Notes under the pieces: generated by a model
Told to the model about the DNA's origin: nothing
The model's database searches: none
Seen by the model: only the letters and a program-made list of their open reading frames with translations
Shown: positions 1 through 9,102 of the stretch, one piece after another
Layout of the letters: each line of letters opens with the position of its first letter
Numbering within the stretch: the first letter of the stretch is position 1
Program-made: the position numbers and the translations under genes
From: WTFY01 sp964614915
GTDB lineage: Bacteria; Pseudomonadota; Gammaproteobacteria; UBA4575
Direction: 5' to 3'
Assembly: GCA_964614915.1 (NCBI GenBank)
Contig: CAZTNC010000011.1
Location: 285,092 to 349,091, forward strand
Length of the DNA: 64,000 nt

Positions 1-609
1 CATTTCGAGCGTGCCGATGTGACCGCCCTCGAGGCCTATCGTGCCGAGCTGGCCGAGGAGGCAAGGTCCCAGGGATTGCGACTTACGCCACCAATCTTCG
101 TCATCAAAGCCTTGGCCGACGCATTGGCCGAGTTTCCACGTTTCAATGCCTCCTACGATGCAGCAAAAGGCTGCATCCTGCTGAAAAAGTTCTTCCACAT
201 CGGTATCGCAGTGGACACCCCGCATGGATTGCTGGTGCCGGTACTGCGCGATGTGAACAAGAAGACCTTGGCTGAAGTGGCCGTCGAGGTGGCGGACCTC
301 GGTCAGCGTGCCCGCGAACGAAAGTTGAGGCCGGACGAGATGGGTGGTGCGAGCATGACGGTCACGAGCCTCGGACATATCGGCGGGCAGGCCTTCACGC
401 CGATCATCAATCCGCCCGAGGTGGCCATCCTGGGCCTGTCACGCATGATCGTGCGCACCAGTTCTTCCCCGCAGGGCACCTCCCGGCAGAATTTTCTGCC
501 ACTCTCGTTGTCCTATGATCACCGGGTCATCAATGGAGCAGAGGCCGCCCGGTTTTCTTTGCATCTGAAGGCCATTCTTGAAGACATCTGGAAGCTGGTT
601 CTGGGATAA
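1..609 (+). CDS. aceF: Pyruvate dehydrogenase E2 (dihydrolipoamide acetyltransferase), C-terminal part
   Basis: The reading frame is open from the first base, so the 5' part (lipoyl and E3/E1-binding domains) lies outside the window. The 202 visible residues are the catalytic acyltransferase core of a 2-oxo-acid dehydrogenase E2, which moves the acetyl group from lipoamide to CoA. The diagnostic active-site motif SYDHRVINGAEAARF lies near the C-terminus, and its His and following Asn-Gly match the DHRxINGA form of pyruvate dehydrogenase E2 of gammaproteobacteria rather than the DHRxVDG form common in branched-chain or oxoglutarate E2. Alanine dehydrogenase begins 7 bases after the stop, so the two may be co-transcribed, linking alanine to pyruvate use. 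Confidence 0.9.
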   Translation, partial: HFERADVTALEAYRAELAEEARSQGLRLTPPIFVIKALADALAEFPRFNASYDAAKGCILLKKFFHIGIAVDTPHGLLVPVLRDVNKKTLAEVAVEVADLGQRARERKLRPDEMGGASMTVTSLGHIGGQAFTPIINPPEVAILGLSRMIVRTSSSPQGTSRQNFLPLSLSYDHRVINGAEAARFSLHLKAILEDIWKLVLG

Positions 610-616
610 TGCCGTT

Positions 617-1717
617 ATGAGGATTGGAGTCCCGAAGGAGATCATGGTCGACGAGTACCGGGTGTCGTTGCTGCCGGTCGGTGCCCAGTTGCTGGTCGAG
701 GACGGCCACGAGGTGTGGGTGCAGACCTTGGCCGGTACGGGCAGTGGTTATCTGGACGAGGAATACCAAAAGGCCGGCGCACGCATTGTGGACTCGGCCG
801 ATACCATCCACCAGGAATGCGAGTTGCTGCTCAAGGTTAAGGAGCCGCAGATGTCGGAGATCGGACACTACGCGAACTCCTTGATGGTCTTCGGGTATTT
901 CCACCTGGCGGTCTCAAGACCTTTGGTTGAGACCTGCCTTGAAAAAAATATCTCGGCACTGGCCTGCGAGACGCTGGGAGATCCGAGAGGTGAGCGCCCG
1001 CTGCTCAAACCCATGAGCGAGGTTGCCGGCAAGATGTCGATCCAGGAAGGGGCGAAATGCCTGGAGCGTCCGATGATGGGGCGCGGCATCCTGCTCGGTG
1101 GGGTAGCCGGTGTGGCCCCGGCCAATGTGCTGGTGCTGGGGGCGGGCGTGGTTGGCGCCAATGCCGCACGGGTGGCAGCCGGGCTCGGTGCCAACGTCAC
1201 CATCATGGATATCGATATCGAAAAACTCAGGCGCCTCGGTGAGGTCATGCCGGACAATGTCACGACCATCTACTGCGACCCCCATGCCGTGCACCAGTAC
1301 GCCGTGCAGGCGGACCTGATCGTGGGGGCCTTGCTGATTCCCGGTGCCCGCTCACCAAGGCTGATCAACCGCGCGATGCTGGGTGAGATGAAGCGCGGTG
1401 CCGTCCTTGTGGATGTGTCCATTGACCAGGGCGGATGTTTCGAGACGAGCCGGCGCACCTCGCACAGCGATCCGGTATACGTGATCGATGACATCGTGCA
1501 CTACTGCGTGCCGAACATGCCGGGTGCGGTGGGCCGCACCAGCACCCAGGCATATTGCAACGCTACGCTGCCCTACATTCGCAAGCTGGCTAAACTGGGG
1601 CTTGAGGGTTTTCTCGGGTATGAAGCCGGTGTGCAAGAGGCGCTCAACCTCCATGGCGGTAAAATCACCCATGCCGGGGTGGCCAGCGCTTTTCCGGATC
1701 TGCCAAGTTCCGCCTGA
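617..1717 (+). CDS. ald: Alanine dehydrogenase
   Basis: A 366-residue NAD-dependent enzyme that interconverts L-alanine and pyruvate plus ammonia. The N-terminus MRIGVPKEI with Arg in DEYRVSLLP is the family signature (pyruvate-binding Arg and Lys), followed by LLLKVKEP, the Rossmann motif VLGAGVVGANAA near residue 175, and HYCVPNMPGAV near residue 300, all typical of Ald. I chose ATG at 617 because the sequence starts directly with the conserved MRIGVPKE; the frame is open 13 codons further upstream, overlapping aceF. Length matches the family (about 360-370). The gene follows aceF by 7 bases, suggesting it feeds pyruvate metabolism from alanine. Confidence 0.93.
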   Translation: MRIGVPKEIMVDEYRVSLLPVGAQLLVEDGHEVWVQTLAGTGSGYLDEEYQKAGARIVDSADTIHQECELLLKVKEPQMSEIGHYANSLMVFGYFHLAVSRPLVETCLEKNISALACETLGDPRGERPLLKPMSEVAGKMSIQEGAKCLERPMMGRGILLGGVAGVAPANVLVLGAGVVGANAARVAAGLGANVTIMDIDIEKLRRLGEVMPDNVTTIYCDPHAVHQYAVQADLIVGALLIPGARSPRLINRAMLGEMKRGAVLVDVSIDQGGCFETSRRTSHSDPVYVIDDIVHYCVPNMPGAVGRTSTQAYCNATLPYIRKLAKLGLEGFLGYEAGVQEALNLHGGKITHAGVASAFPDLPSSA

Positions 1718-1819
1718 CCCTCAACGATCCGCCGGCCCTCCTGTCACGGGCCTTCAGCAAAGGCCTGCTACAATCAATTATCACTAATTACCCTGCAAAC
1801 CAGGGGGTTCGATAGAAGA

Positions 1820-3712
1820 ATGAGCAGTCTGGATGTGGATGATTTCCCGGTGCCGCGCGAACACTGCTCAACACCGTTTCGTGAAATCCTTGAGCGTCGT
1901 ATCGCACGGCGCACCTTCCTGAAAGGCTCTGCGCTTGCCGGTGCACAAACGACGTTACTCAGTCAGGCGCTAGCTTCAAAGACAACTTCTCCAGTTTCGT
2001 TCAAGGAGTTGCCCCATGGGCTAGATGACACCCTGCATGTGCCAGAAGGTTATGTCTGGCAGGTAGTGTGCGCCTGGGGAGATCCCGTGTTTGGTGATGC
2101 CCCGGACTTTGATCCGTACCGGCAAACGCCTGACGCCCAGGCCAGGCAATTCGGATATAACAATGATTTTCTCGCCTGGCTCCCCTTGCCAGGCGCCCCT
2201 CACTCATCAAAATCCGGCCTCCTGGTGATCAACCACGAGTATACGAGCAGTGCCATGATGCACCCGGGCTCACCCGACCCCTTTGGCCTAAGCCGCGAAC
2301 AGGTGGATATCGAGATACAGGCCCACGGCTTGTCCGTGATCGAGGTACACCGGCAAGCGGGTGTTTGGAAGACCAACCTCGCCTCCGGATACAATCGGCG
2401 CATCACACCGCTCACTGAAATGCAATTCTCCGGCCCGGCCCGTGGCCATCGCAGGCTGAGGACCACTTTCTCTCCCGAGGGTGTGGAATCTATGGGCACG
2501 TTCGGCAACTGTGCGGGACAGGCTACACCGTGGGGCACGGTACTCACAGCAGAAGAAAATGTGCAGTTTTACTTCATGGGCGAGGCAAGGCTGACCGATG
2601 AAATCAGGAGTTACAAGCGCTTTGGCATGCATGGCAGCGACGTCGCCCTCTCGGCCTGGGGGATGTTTCATGAGCACTGGAACCTGGACCTGCACCCGCA
2701 GGCCGGAATGCACGCCGGGTGGATCGTCGAGATCGACCCGTACGATCCGGAATCCGTACCGGTGAAACGAACGGCGCTTGGGCGCTGCAAGCACGAGGGT
2801 TGTGATGTGATCATCAATCCGGACGGGCGGGTGGTGGTGTACATGGGTGATGACCAGGCCTTCGAGTACATCTACCGGTTTGTCAGCAAGCACCGCTATC
2901 GCCCGGGAGATGCCGGGCACAACCGCACCTTGCTGGATGAAGGAGAGCTGTCGGTAGCCGAGTTCACCGAACAGGGCGTGCTTGTCTGGCATCCCCTGGT
3001 ATGGGGACAGGGCGCCTGTACGCCGGCCAACGGTTTCTCCAGCCAAGCGGATGTGGTCATCGATCTGCGAAAGGCGGCAGACCTTGCAGGAGCGACCCCG
3101 ATGGACCGGCCTGAGGAGATCAAGGTCAACCCGATCACGGGCCACGTCTTTGCGATCCTCACGAACAACGTGATGCGTGAGCCGCTGTCAGACGATCCTG
3201 CCAACCCGAGGGGTTTCAATCGCCATGGGCACATCCTTGAATTCATTGCGTCCGTCGGTGATCACACCGCCCCAGAGTTCACATGGGAGATCTTCATACT
3301 TGCCGGTGACCCACAAAGTCCGATGGACGGGGCCCGCTATCATCCAGACATCAGTGAACAGGGCTGGTTCTCCTGTCCGGACAACGGTACGTTCGATCGC
3401 TCCGGCCATCTGTGGATTGCAACCGACGGCTTTGGAAAACAGGGCGTTGCAGATGGTATATGGGTCAGTGGTACCCAAGGAAGCCATCGTGCCCGATCTC
3501 GCCATTTTCTGCACGCTCCCCGAGGAGCGGAGATCTGCAGTCCGTGCTTCACACCTGATCAAAAAACGATGTTCTGTTCCGTACAACACCCCGGGGAAGG
3601 CTCAAGATTCGACGCACCCTCAACACGATGGCCTGATTTTGATGCCAGTACGCCACCGCGTCCGGCAATAGTAGCGATTTCTCATGGTAGGGATCAGGTG
3701 ATAGGCAGCTAA
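1820..3712 (+). CDS. phoX: PhoX-family phosphatase (DUF839), Tat-exported
   Basis: This 630-residue protein belongs to the PhoX/DUF839 family, calcium/iron-dependent alkaline phosphatases that release phosphate from phosphoesters outside the cytoplasm. The N-terminus has a twin-arginine signal (ARRTFLKGSALAGA, about residues 31-44). Family hallmarks include LLVINHEYT, NCAGQATPWGTVLTAEEN, GRCKHEGCDVI and the late stretch FSCPDNGTFDRSGHLWIATDG. The glutamates and aspartates of these motifs ligand the metals in characterised PhoX. The start at 1820 has a purine-rich stretch (GATAGAAGA) just before it. No Pho box was recognised and no other phosphate gene lies nearby, so regulation by phosphate limitation is only expected from the family. 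Confidence 0.85.
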   Translation: MSSLDVDDFPVPREHCSTPFREILERRIARRTFLKGSALAGAQTTLLSQALASKTTSPVSFKELPHGLDDTLHVPEGYVWQVVCAWGDPVFGDAPDFDPYRQTPDAQARQFGYNNDFLAWLPLPGAPHSSKSGLLVINHEYTSSAMMHPGSPDPFGLSREQVDIEIQAHGLSVIEVHRQAGVWKTNLASGYNRRITPLTEMQFSGPARGHRRLRTTFSPEGVESMGTFGNCAGQATPWGTVLTAEENVQFYFMGEARLTDEIRSYKRFGMHGSDVALSAWGMFHEHWNLDLHPQAGMHAGWIVEIDPYDPESVPVKRTALGRCKHEGCDVIINPDGRVVVYMGDDQAFEYIYRFVSKHRYRPGDAGHNRTLLDEGELSVAEFTEQGVLVWHPLVWGQGACTPANGFSSQADVVIDLRKAADLAGATPMDRPEEIKVNPITGHVFAILTNNVMREPLSDDPANPRGFNRHGHILEFIASVGDHTAPEFTWEIFILAGDPQSPMDGARYHPDISEQGWFSCPDNGTFDRSGHLWIATDGFGKQGVADGIWVSGTQGSHRARSRHFLHAPRGAEICSPCFTPDQKTMFCSVQHPGEGSRFDAPSTRWPDFDASTPPRPAIVAISHGRDQVIGS

Positions 3713-4023
3713 CTACGTACGGTTACCCCCCAACAAGCTGAAGACTGGAGATACATGACCCTAAAATTCAGAATCGAAATTGTAGAAGAATTTCAGGTTA
3801 ACTAAACCGCGGTGTAGGGTTGTTGTATAAATCTAGAATCATGTGGGGTTAAATTGAACGTTCGTCGCATTCTCTCTCTGTCTCCTGGCTTGGAATGCGT
3901 TTGTCCGTACAAGGATCGTAGGCGTACAGAGAGAACCACTGAAAATTAATGGAGCCCGGTGGGGCAAGATCATGTCGGCGAAATATACTGACGCTTTGCT
4001 ATGGTTGATTGCATCAATGGGGC
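3713..4023. other. Intergenic stretch between phoX and the alpha-hydroxy-acid oxidase gene
   Basis: About 310 bases that look AT-richer than the flanking genes and hold no convincing gene. The short open frames here lack ribosome sites and family resemblance. The only structure noticed is a 12-base sequence at 3782-3793 (GTAGAAGAATTT) repeated in inverted orientation at 5177-5188, on the other side of the next gene. Confidence 0.5.
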
Positions 4024-5160
4024 TCAGAGGCCTGTCCTTGTAAAAAGACACTCCCGACCGATATTTTCAATCGATGCGCATCCGGCCAGTGACATGGCGA
4101 ATTCCAGCTCGTTGCGAACCAGCTTGATGAGGTGTGCAACGCCCAGGCGACCCGCTATGGCCAGTGCATAGACTTGCGGTCGACCAATCATCACGGCATC
4201 GGCGCCCATGGCAATGGCCTTGAACACATCGTATCCGCTTCTAATTCCACCATCCATGAGCAGCGGGAAATCATCACCGACGGCCTCGCGGATTTCGGGC
4301 AGGCAATGAATGCTGGCCGGCATCGCATCCAGGCCCCTGCCACCGTGATTAGACACCGCAATACAGTCGATGCCCATATCGACCAGACGCCTGGCATCCT
4401 GCGGATGCGTCACCCCCTTTGCAATCGTGGGCAGCGAGGTCTGTTCAAGTATCCAGGCCAGCTCGTCCCAGCCTGGCGCCTCGCTCATCATGCCTTGGAA
4501 AATCGGGCTTTGATCGGGCTGCAGAACGGCTTGCGGCCGGGGGGCTGAATCGGTCAGGTTTGCCGGGCGGGCATGATCGGGCAGGACAAACCCGGCTCTC
4601 AATGCACGATAGATGGGGGCCTGAATGGGCACGTTCAGGGTCACCATGAGGGCGCCGAAGCCTGCTTCTTCTGCGCGGCCAATCAACGTCTGAGTGTGCT
4701 CACGGGAAGACTGAATGTAGAGCTGGAACCACTTCGGCGCATCGGTTTCTGCGGCGATCTCCTCCATGGGTTTGGAGGCCAGGGTACTGACGACGAGCCC
4801 TGCCTCCTGTTCTGCGGCACCTGCGGCTGTGGCGAGTTCTCCTTGTGGGTGCACCAGGGTTTGTGCGCTCACCGGTGCGAGTAGCACGGGATGACGGAAT
4901 GGCTGCCCGAGCAGCGTCACCCGCGTTGAGGCTTCCCTGAGGTCCTGCAGGATTCGGCTGTGCAGCTCGATGTCTGCCAGTGCCCGAAGGTTTGCGTGCA
5001 GGGCCAGCTCGCTACCGCTGCCGCCAGCAATTTGTGCCAGGGCCGCAGCCCCGATGAATTCGGGGGCAAGCCGCTCGTAATCAGACGGGGCTGCCAGTTC
5101 GGATGAGATCACATCCAGAGGCTCCCGCAGAGCAGAGAATTGAGTTTTTGTGCCGCCCAT
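4024..5160 (-). CDS. FMN-dependent alpha-hydroxy-acid oxidase/dehydrogenase
   Basis: A 378-residue member of the flavin family that includes L-lactate dehydrogenase LldD, glycolate oxidase and lactate monooxygenase, which oxidise 2-hydroxy acids to 2-oxo acids. The catalytic His and substrate-binding Arg occur in SNHGGRGLDAMPAS, and the FMN phosphate loop in LLMDGGIRSGYDVFKAIAMG followed by IGRPQVYALA. The TIM-barrel length is normal. ATG at 5160 is preferred over the in-frame TTG six codons upstream; neither has a clear ribosome site. The substrate cannot be told from the sequence: L-lactate and glycolate are both possible. It is transcribed away from the sterol operon and lies downstream of the FAD-dependent oxidoreductase gene on the same strand. 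Confidence 0.85.
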   Translation of the reverse strand: MGGTKTQFSALREPLDVISSELAAPSDYERLAPEFIGAAALAQIAGGSGSELALHANLRALADIELHSRILQDLREASTRVTLLGQPFRHPVLLAPVSAQTLVHPQGELATAAGAAEQEAGLVVSTLASKPMEEIAAETDAPKWFQLYIQSSREHTQTLIGRAEEAGFGALMVTLNVPIQAPIYRALRAGFVLPDHARPANLTDSAPRPQAVLQPDQSPIFQGMMSEAPGWDELAWILEQTSLPTIAKGVTHPQDARRLVDMGIDCIAVSNHGGRGLDAMPASIHCLPEIREAVGDDFPLLMDGGIRSGYDVFKAIAMGADAVMIGRPQVYALAIAGRLGVAHLIKLVRNELEFAMSLAGCASIENIGRECLFTRTGL

Positions 5161-5232
5161 AGTCGTATGGTTACACAAATTCTTCTACCCGCCTACTGAC
5201 AGCCCCCAGGGCCGCCTTGGCCTCATTTCAGT

Positions 5233-6591
5233 TCAGGCTTTTTTGAAGCGCCAGCCGTACATCATGCGGCCGTAAAAGTTGAACCAGTGCCTCGCCTCGG
5301 CATCCTGGAACGGGTAGTCGGCACCGAGTTGCCTTGCCGTGGCCAGACCAGTCACGAAACAGGTCTCCTGGCTGTTGATCAGCGTGTGTGCGCCGCAGTG
5401 CCAGGTTCGTCTTTTCCCCTGGATGAAGCGAAACATCAGGATGAGCAGGGCCACCTGGCGCACATCATGCACGATGTGCTGGAACCACCACCGCTTGATG
5501 ATCTTGTCCTCATCGATACGGCTGATCGGGTTGTAGGTCACCAGGCAGGGCTTGTCCGAGCGTTTTGCCCAGGGCTGTTGGTTGTGCATGATGTAGGTGA
5601 TCTCGTAATTGTCCGGGCGCACCCCGTACTGCTCGATGTGGTTACTGCGGGTATCGATCTCCCTGACCTCCGTGTCCGGCAGCACCGAGGCATCCGAATG
5701 TACGATCGTATGATTATGCAGTTCGCTCTCGTAACGGACCGAGGAGAGTAGCCAGTTCTCCAGAAGGGTCGGTTGGTCCAGCATCATCAGCGTCTGGTTC
5801 GCATTGCACGCGAACACCACGTCATCGTAGGTCTCTCTTTTCCCATTCTCGTCCTCGACGACAACCTCGTTCTCGCGCCGGTACACCTTACGGACCGGTC
5901 GCTCCAGGTAGATCTTGTCCCGGAACTCCTTGGACAGGCTTTCGTAGATGCGCCGCGTGCCCTGGTCCCAGGACTTCATCGGCGTGGCGGTTTCGATGTC
6001 GAAGAACTCCAGGTAGCGGGAAAACAGCGCGGCCGGCATGTCGAACACGTTGGTGGCCATCAGGAAGTTGACGAACATAGGCTTGAGGATCTTGTAGCGG
6101 AAGTCGCCCGAGAAGCGCCCGAGGTTGAGCAGTGTGCCCATGCTGACGTAGTTGAACGGGTTGAGCGCATTGAGCAGGGCGGACCTCGAGCGGTTCAGTC
6201 GGCCGAACCACTTCAGGCGCCTCAGCAGTTTCTGGAACTTCTCGATTTCCGGCAGCAGCTGCCGACGGATGTCGGAGTCGAAATCGTGCGCGTAGACCCC
6301 GCCTTTGTACTTCACGCTGTAGCTGAAGCGGGTGTCGATCAGGTCGATGCCGTATTGCTGCATGACCAGCACGATATGGTGGTAGGCTGAGGGGATACAG
6401 GCGGTGACGGAAATATCGAACGGGATCGAGCCGCCGTCCTCCTGCGGCATGTCCACCGTGATGGCGTTGCCGCCGATCCGCGACTGGGCCTCGTAAATTC
6501 TGAAATCGAACCGCTCGGGGTGGTGGTGCAGCGCCCAGGCCACACCCAGTCCCGAGACTCCCCCACCGATAATTGCGACTTTCCTTGGCAT
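5233..6591 (-). CDS. FAD-dependent oxidoreductase (amine-oxidase/desaturase-like, COG2907-type)
   Basis: A 452-residue flavoprotein starting MPRKVAIIGGGVSGLGVAWAL, a canonical dinucleotide-binding motif, followed by RIYEAQSRIGGNAI, the second FAD-contact region. The C-terminal part ends HCGAHTLINSQETCFVTGLATARQLGADYPF, as in the COG2907 'predicted NAD/FAD-binding protein' group related to amine oxidases and carotenoid-type desaturases. The start at 6591 has GCGAGG a few bases upstream; the frame is open 59 codons further, but that extension does not resemble the family. It is divergent from the sterol operon, sharing a 271-base promoter region with it. A role in sterol side-chain or ring redox steps is conceivable from position only; no sequence feature proves it. 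Confidence 0.75.
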   Translation of the reverse strand: MPRKVAIIGGGVSGLGVAWALHHHPERFDFRIYEAQSRIGGNAITVDMPQEDGGSIPFDISVTACIPSAYHHIVLVMQQYGIDLIDTRFSYSVKYKGGVYAHDFDSDIRRQLLPEIEKFQKLLRRLKWFGRLNRSRSALLNALNPFNYVSMGTLLNLGRFSGDFRYKILKPMFVNFLMATNVFDMPAALFSRYLEFFDIETATPMKSWDQGTRRIYESLSKEFRDKIYLERPVRKVYRRENEVVVEDENGKRETYDDVVFACNANQTLMMLDQPTLLENWLLSSVRYESELHNHTIVHSDASVLPDTEVREIDTRSNHIEQYGVRPDNYEITYIMHNQQPWAKRSDKPCLVTYNPISRIDEDKIIKRWWFQHIVHDVRQVALLILMFRFIQGKRRTWHCGAHTLINSQETCFVTGLATARQLGADYPFQDAEARHWFNFYGRMMYGWRFKKA

Positions 6592-6862
6592 CCTCGCGAC
6601 CTGCAAATCAAAGGCTGCTACTCTACTACGCTTGGCGGTTGCCTCCAACGAAATTCCATCACAGTTCGTGATGCCCATACAGCCCGGCCTGCCACGGTTA
6701 TGAATCAGTGGCTTACACGGCCACGGTATTGCCAGTGGTGGACCGGTAGCGGTACCATACACGTGCATCTTGGAACGCAGGGCTATGGTTAGGCGCCCGC
6801 CTTCACCGGATTGTGCAAAGCAGGAAAATCAGGACCTTCTAGACTCACATGCAGCACACCCA
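6592..6862. promoter_or_regulatory. Divergent promoter region between the FAD oxidoreductase and the sterol operon
   Basis: This 271-base gap separates two divergent start codons and must carry the promoters of both the flavoprotein gene and the five-gene sterol operon. I could not pick out convincing -35/-10 pairs or a known operator. If the first SDR gene used an in-frame start at 6770 or 6785, the leader would be shorter. Confidence 0.4.
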
Positions 6863-8008
6863 ATGACTTCGGGACTGAGCACTTCCAATGGTTCCTCGTC
6901 GCCGCCGGTATTCGTGACCGGCGCAGCCGGGCATGTTGGCGCCAACCTCGTGCTGCGCCTGCTTGAGGACGGGGTCCGGGTACGTGTATTGCTCCGCCAA
7001 GGGGACAACAACGAGGCCATGGAGGGGCTGGAGGTGGAACGCATCTACGGGGACATCCGTGATCTCGATGACACCCGGCGTGCGCTTGAAGGTTGCCAGG
7101 GGGTCTATCATGTCGCCGCCATGATCTCCACTATCGAGGGTAACCATGCCTACCGCCGTAACATCTACGAATGCAACGTGCTGGGCACTCGCCATGTGCT
7201 GCAGGCTGCGCGCGAAGCCGGGGCCGGACGGGTGGTGGTGACGGGTTCTTTCAGTGCCGTCGGTTACGATCTGGACAACCCGTCTTTGCCCAGCGACGAG
7301 ACGATGCAGTTCTATCCCATGGAACGCACCATGCCCTACGAGCGCAGCAAGGCGCTCGTCGAGCACGAGTGCTGGCGTGCCGCAGCTCAGGGGCAGGATG
7401 TCATGGTCGCCACCTGCTGTGCGGTGATCGGTGGTGCCGATTATTTCCCGTCGCGCCTTGGCAGAACCCTGTGCGACTATACCAACGGCAAGCTGCGTGC
7501 CTACGTGGACGGTGGATTTGAATTTGTTGCCGCGCGGGACATCGTGGAAGGGCACCTGCTGTGCATGGCGCACGGGCGCGCCGGGGAGAAGTACATTTTC
7601 AGCAGCGAGTACAAGACGATCTCCGAGATTCTTGACCTGTACGAGGAGGTTACCGGCATCTCGCGGCCCGGCCGGCGCATCCCCACGCACATGATGCTTG
7701 CCTTCTCGGAAGTGGCGAGCTTTTATCTCAGCCGCTTTCACCCGAGCTTCCCGCAGCGCTTCACGCCAGGTGCCATCCGCCTGCTGAAAAAGTGTCGCCA
7801 CGCGGACACCGGCAAAGCAAAGCGCGAGCTTGGCTATTGCCCCACCAGTATCCTTGATGCGGTACACCAGGCGTACGCGTTTCACTATCACCGCGGTGCG
7901 ATCCAGAACCCGCTTGCAAATCCCCCGCGCGAGGAGGCCCTGCGAGCGGTGCAACACCCCGTCTGCGGTGAGGACGTCTCCGTCGCCTCCGAAAGGGGCC
8001 CACTGTGA
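6863..8008 (+). CDS. NAD(P)-dependent 3beta-hydroxysteroid dehydrogenase-like SDR (SdmB-like)
   Basis: A 381-residue extended short-chain dehydrogenase. The nucleotide-binding motif TGAAGHVG occurs within the first 30 residues and the catalytic Tyr-x3-Lys in MPYERSKALVE. Extended SDRs of this kind include 3beta-hydroxysteroid dehydrogenases, C-4 sterol decarboxylases (ERG26/NSDHL), the hopanoid-associated HpnA and bacterial SdmB. As the first gene of an operon with a Rieske oxygenase, CYP51, a sterol reductase and an oxidosqualene cyclase, the best reading is SdmB, which with SdmA removes a C-4 methyl group from sterols in Methylococcus capsulatus. ATG at 6863 was chosen; in-frame ATGs at 6770 and 6785 would add a non-conserved N-terminus. 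The 3' end overlaps the next gene by 4 bases. Confidence 0.8.
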   Translation: MTSGLSTSNGSSSPPVFVTGAAGHVGANLVLRLLEDGVRVRVLLRQGDNNEAMEGLEVERIYGDIRDLDDTRRALEGCQGVYHVAAMISTIEGNHAYRRNIYECNVLGTRHVLQAAREAGAGRVVVTGSFSAVGYDLDNPSLPSDETMQFYPMERTMPYERSKALVEHECWRAAAQGQDVMVATCCAVIGGADYFPSRLGRTLCDYTNGKLRAYVDGGFEFVAARDIVEGHLLCMAHGRAGEKYIFSSEYKTISEILDLYEEVTGISRPGRRIPTHMMLAFSEVASFYLSRFHPSFPQRFTPGAIRLLKKCRHADTGKAKRELGYCPTSILDAVHQAYAFHYHRGAIQNPLANPPREEALRAVQHPVCGEDVSVASERGPL

Positions 8009-9102
8009 GCGCGAGAGTGGATCCGCCTCCGGGCTTTGAGCAGGCCACCAACCTGCGCCAGCAGGTGCGCGCTACCGGGCTCGACCCGGATTACTGGTAC
8101 GCCGTTGAGGAAGTGCGAAACATCAAGCCGGGCACCGTGGTCGAGGTCATCTTCTGGAAACGCTCGATTGCCCTGTATCGCTCGAACGACGGTTCGTTTC
8201 ATGCGCTCGAGAACCGCTGTGCGCATCGCCAGATCAAGCTTTCTTTGGGCGATGTGCAGGGCTGCAAGCTGGTATGCGCCTACCATGGCTGGGAGTATGA
8301 TCAGGAGGGCCGCCGGGTCGACATCGTTCATGATGCCAGCAAGGGCGGTCTTCCGAAGCCCTCCATCCGGGCTTATCCCGTGAAGGTCCGTTACGGCATG
8401 GTGTGGCTGTTTCCCGGCAATCCCGAGCGTGCCGAGGAGCACCGAATCCCGGACATTCCCGAACTGGAAGGACCGGAACGCTGGGCATGTGTGCCGCTGA
8501 GCTTCACTTGGTCCGCCCACCACTCCATGATTATCGACAACGTCAGCGACTTCACACATGCTCATCTGCACCGCCGTTACCGCCCCTTTGAAGGCGCAAC
8601 GCTGACCCGTTGCGAGACCATTGGCGACAACGTGCACCTGGCCTATGACACGAAGGTGGGGCGCGGGCGCATTTCAGGGCGGTTTGTCGATCACCGGCAG
8701 CTGGACACCAATCACATGGACCTGTGCTTTGAATACCCCTACCAGTGGTCCAACACCGATGATGCGATCAAGCACTGGTTGTTCGTCTTGCCGATCGATG
8801 AGCGCACCACTCGGGTGTTCTTCATGTTCTATTTCAAGTCTCTGAAGATTCCCCTGCTGCCGGTCCATATCCCGCGTTTTGCCATGACCACGGTGTTGAA
8901 GCTGTCGAACCGCATGCTGATCGCACCCCTGTTGGATCAGGACCGCTATGCGGTCGAAGCCGAGCAGCTGGGCTACGAGAAACACTGGGATGCAGCGCCC
9001 ATCGAGTTCAATCCGGTGGTCAAGGCCTTCCAGAACGTGACCGTGCGCAAGTGGCAGGAATACCTGGCGCGCGAGGCGGAAAACGGCCGTGCCGTTGCCT
9101 GA
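8005..9102 (+). CDS. Rieske [2Fe-2S] oxygenase, SdmA-like sterol C-4 demethylase candidate
   Basis: A 365-residue oxygenase alpha-subunit-type protein. The Rieske cluster ligands are Cys72-x-His74 and Cys91-x2-His94 (NRCAHRQ and CAYHGWEYD). The mononuclear iron region is DNVSDFTHAHLH (about 178-189): Asp182 and His185 fit the usual D-x2-H part, while the next histidines come at 187 and 189. Related Rieske enzymes act on sterols and steroids (SdmA, DAF-36/Neverland, KshA). SdmA oxidises a sterol C-4 methyl group, after which SdmB completes decarboxylation. The GTG start overlaps the previous stop (GTGA), implying coupled translation. No reductase or ferredoxin partner is encoded nearby. Sterol C-4 oxidation is inferred from operon context. 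Confidence 0.82.
   Translation: MSARVDPPPGFEQATNLRQQVRATGLDPDYWYAVEEVRNIKPGTVVEVIFWKRSIALYRSNDGSFHALENRCAHRQIKLSLGDVQGCKLVCAYHGWEYDQEGRRVDIVHDASKGGLPKPSIRAYPVKVRYGMVWLFPGNPERAEEHRIPDIPELEGPERWACVPLSFTWSAHHSMIIDNVSDFTHAHLHRRYRPFEGATLTRCETIGDNVHLAYDTKVGRGRISGRFVDHRQLDTNHMDLCFEYPYQWSNTDDAIKHWLFVLPIDERTTRVFFMFYFKSLKIPLLPVHIPRFAMTTVLKLSNRMLIAPLLDQDRYAVEAEQLGYEKHWDAAPIEFNPVVKAFQNVTVRKWQEYLAREAENGRAVA

Noticed and set aside
1718..1819. Hairpin GGCCC ... GGGCC after ald as a terminator
   Set aside because: Only five base pairs, a nine-base loop and no T-run.
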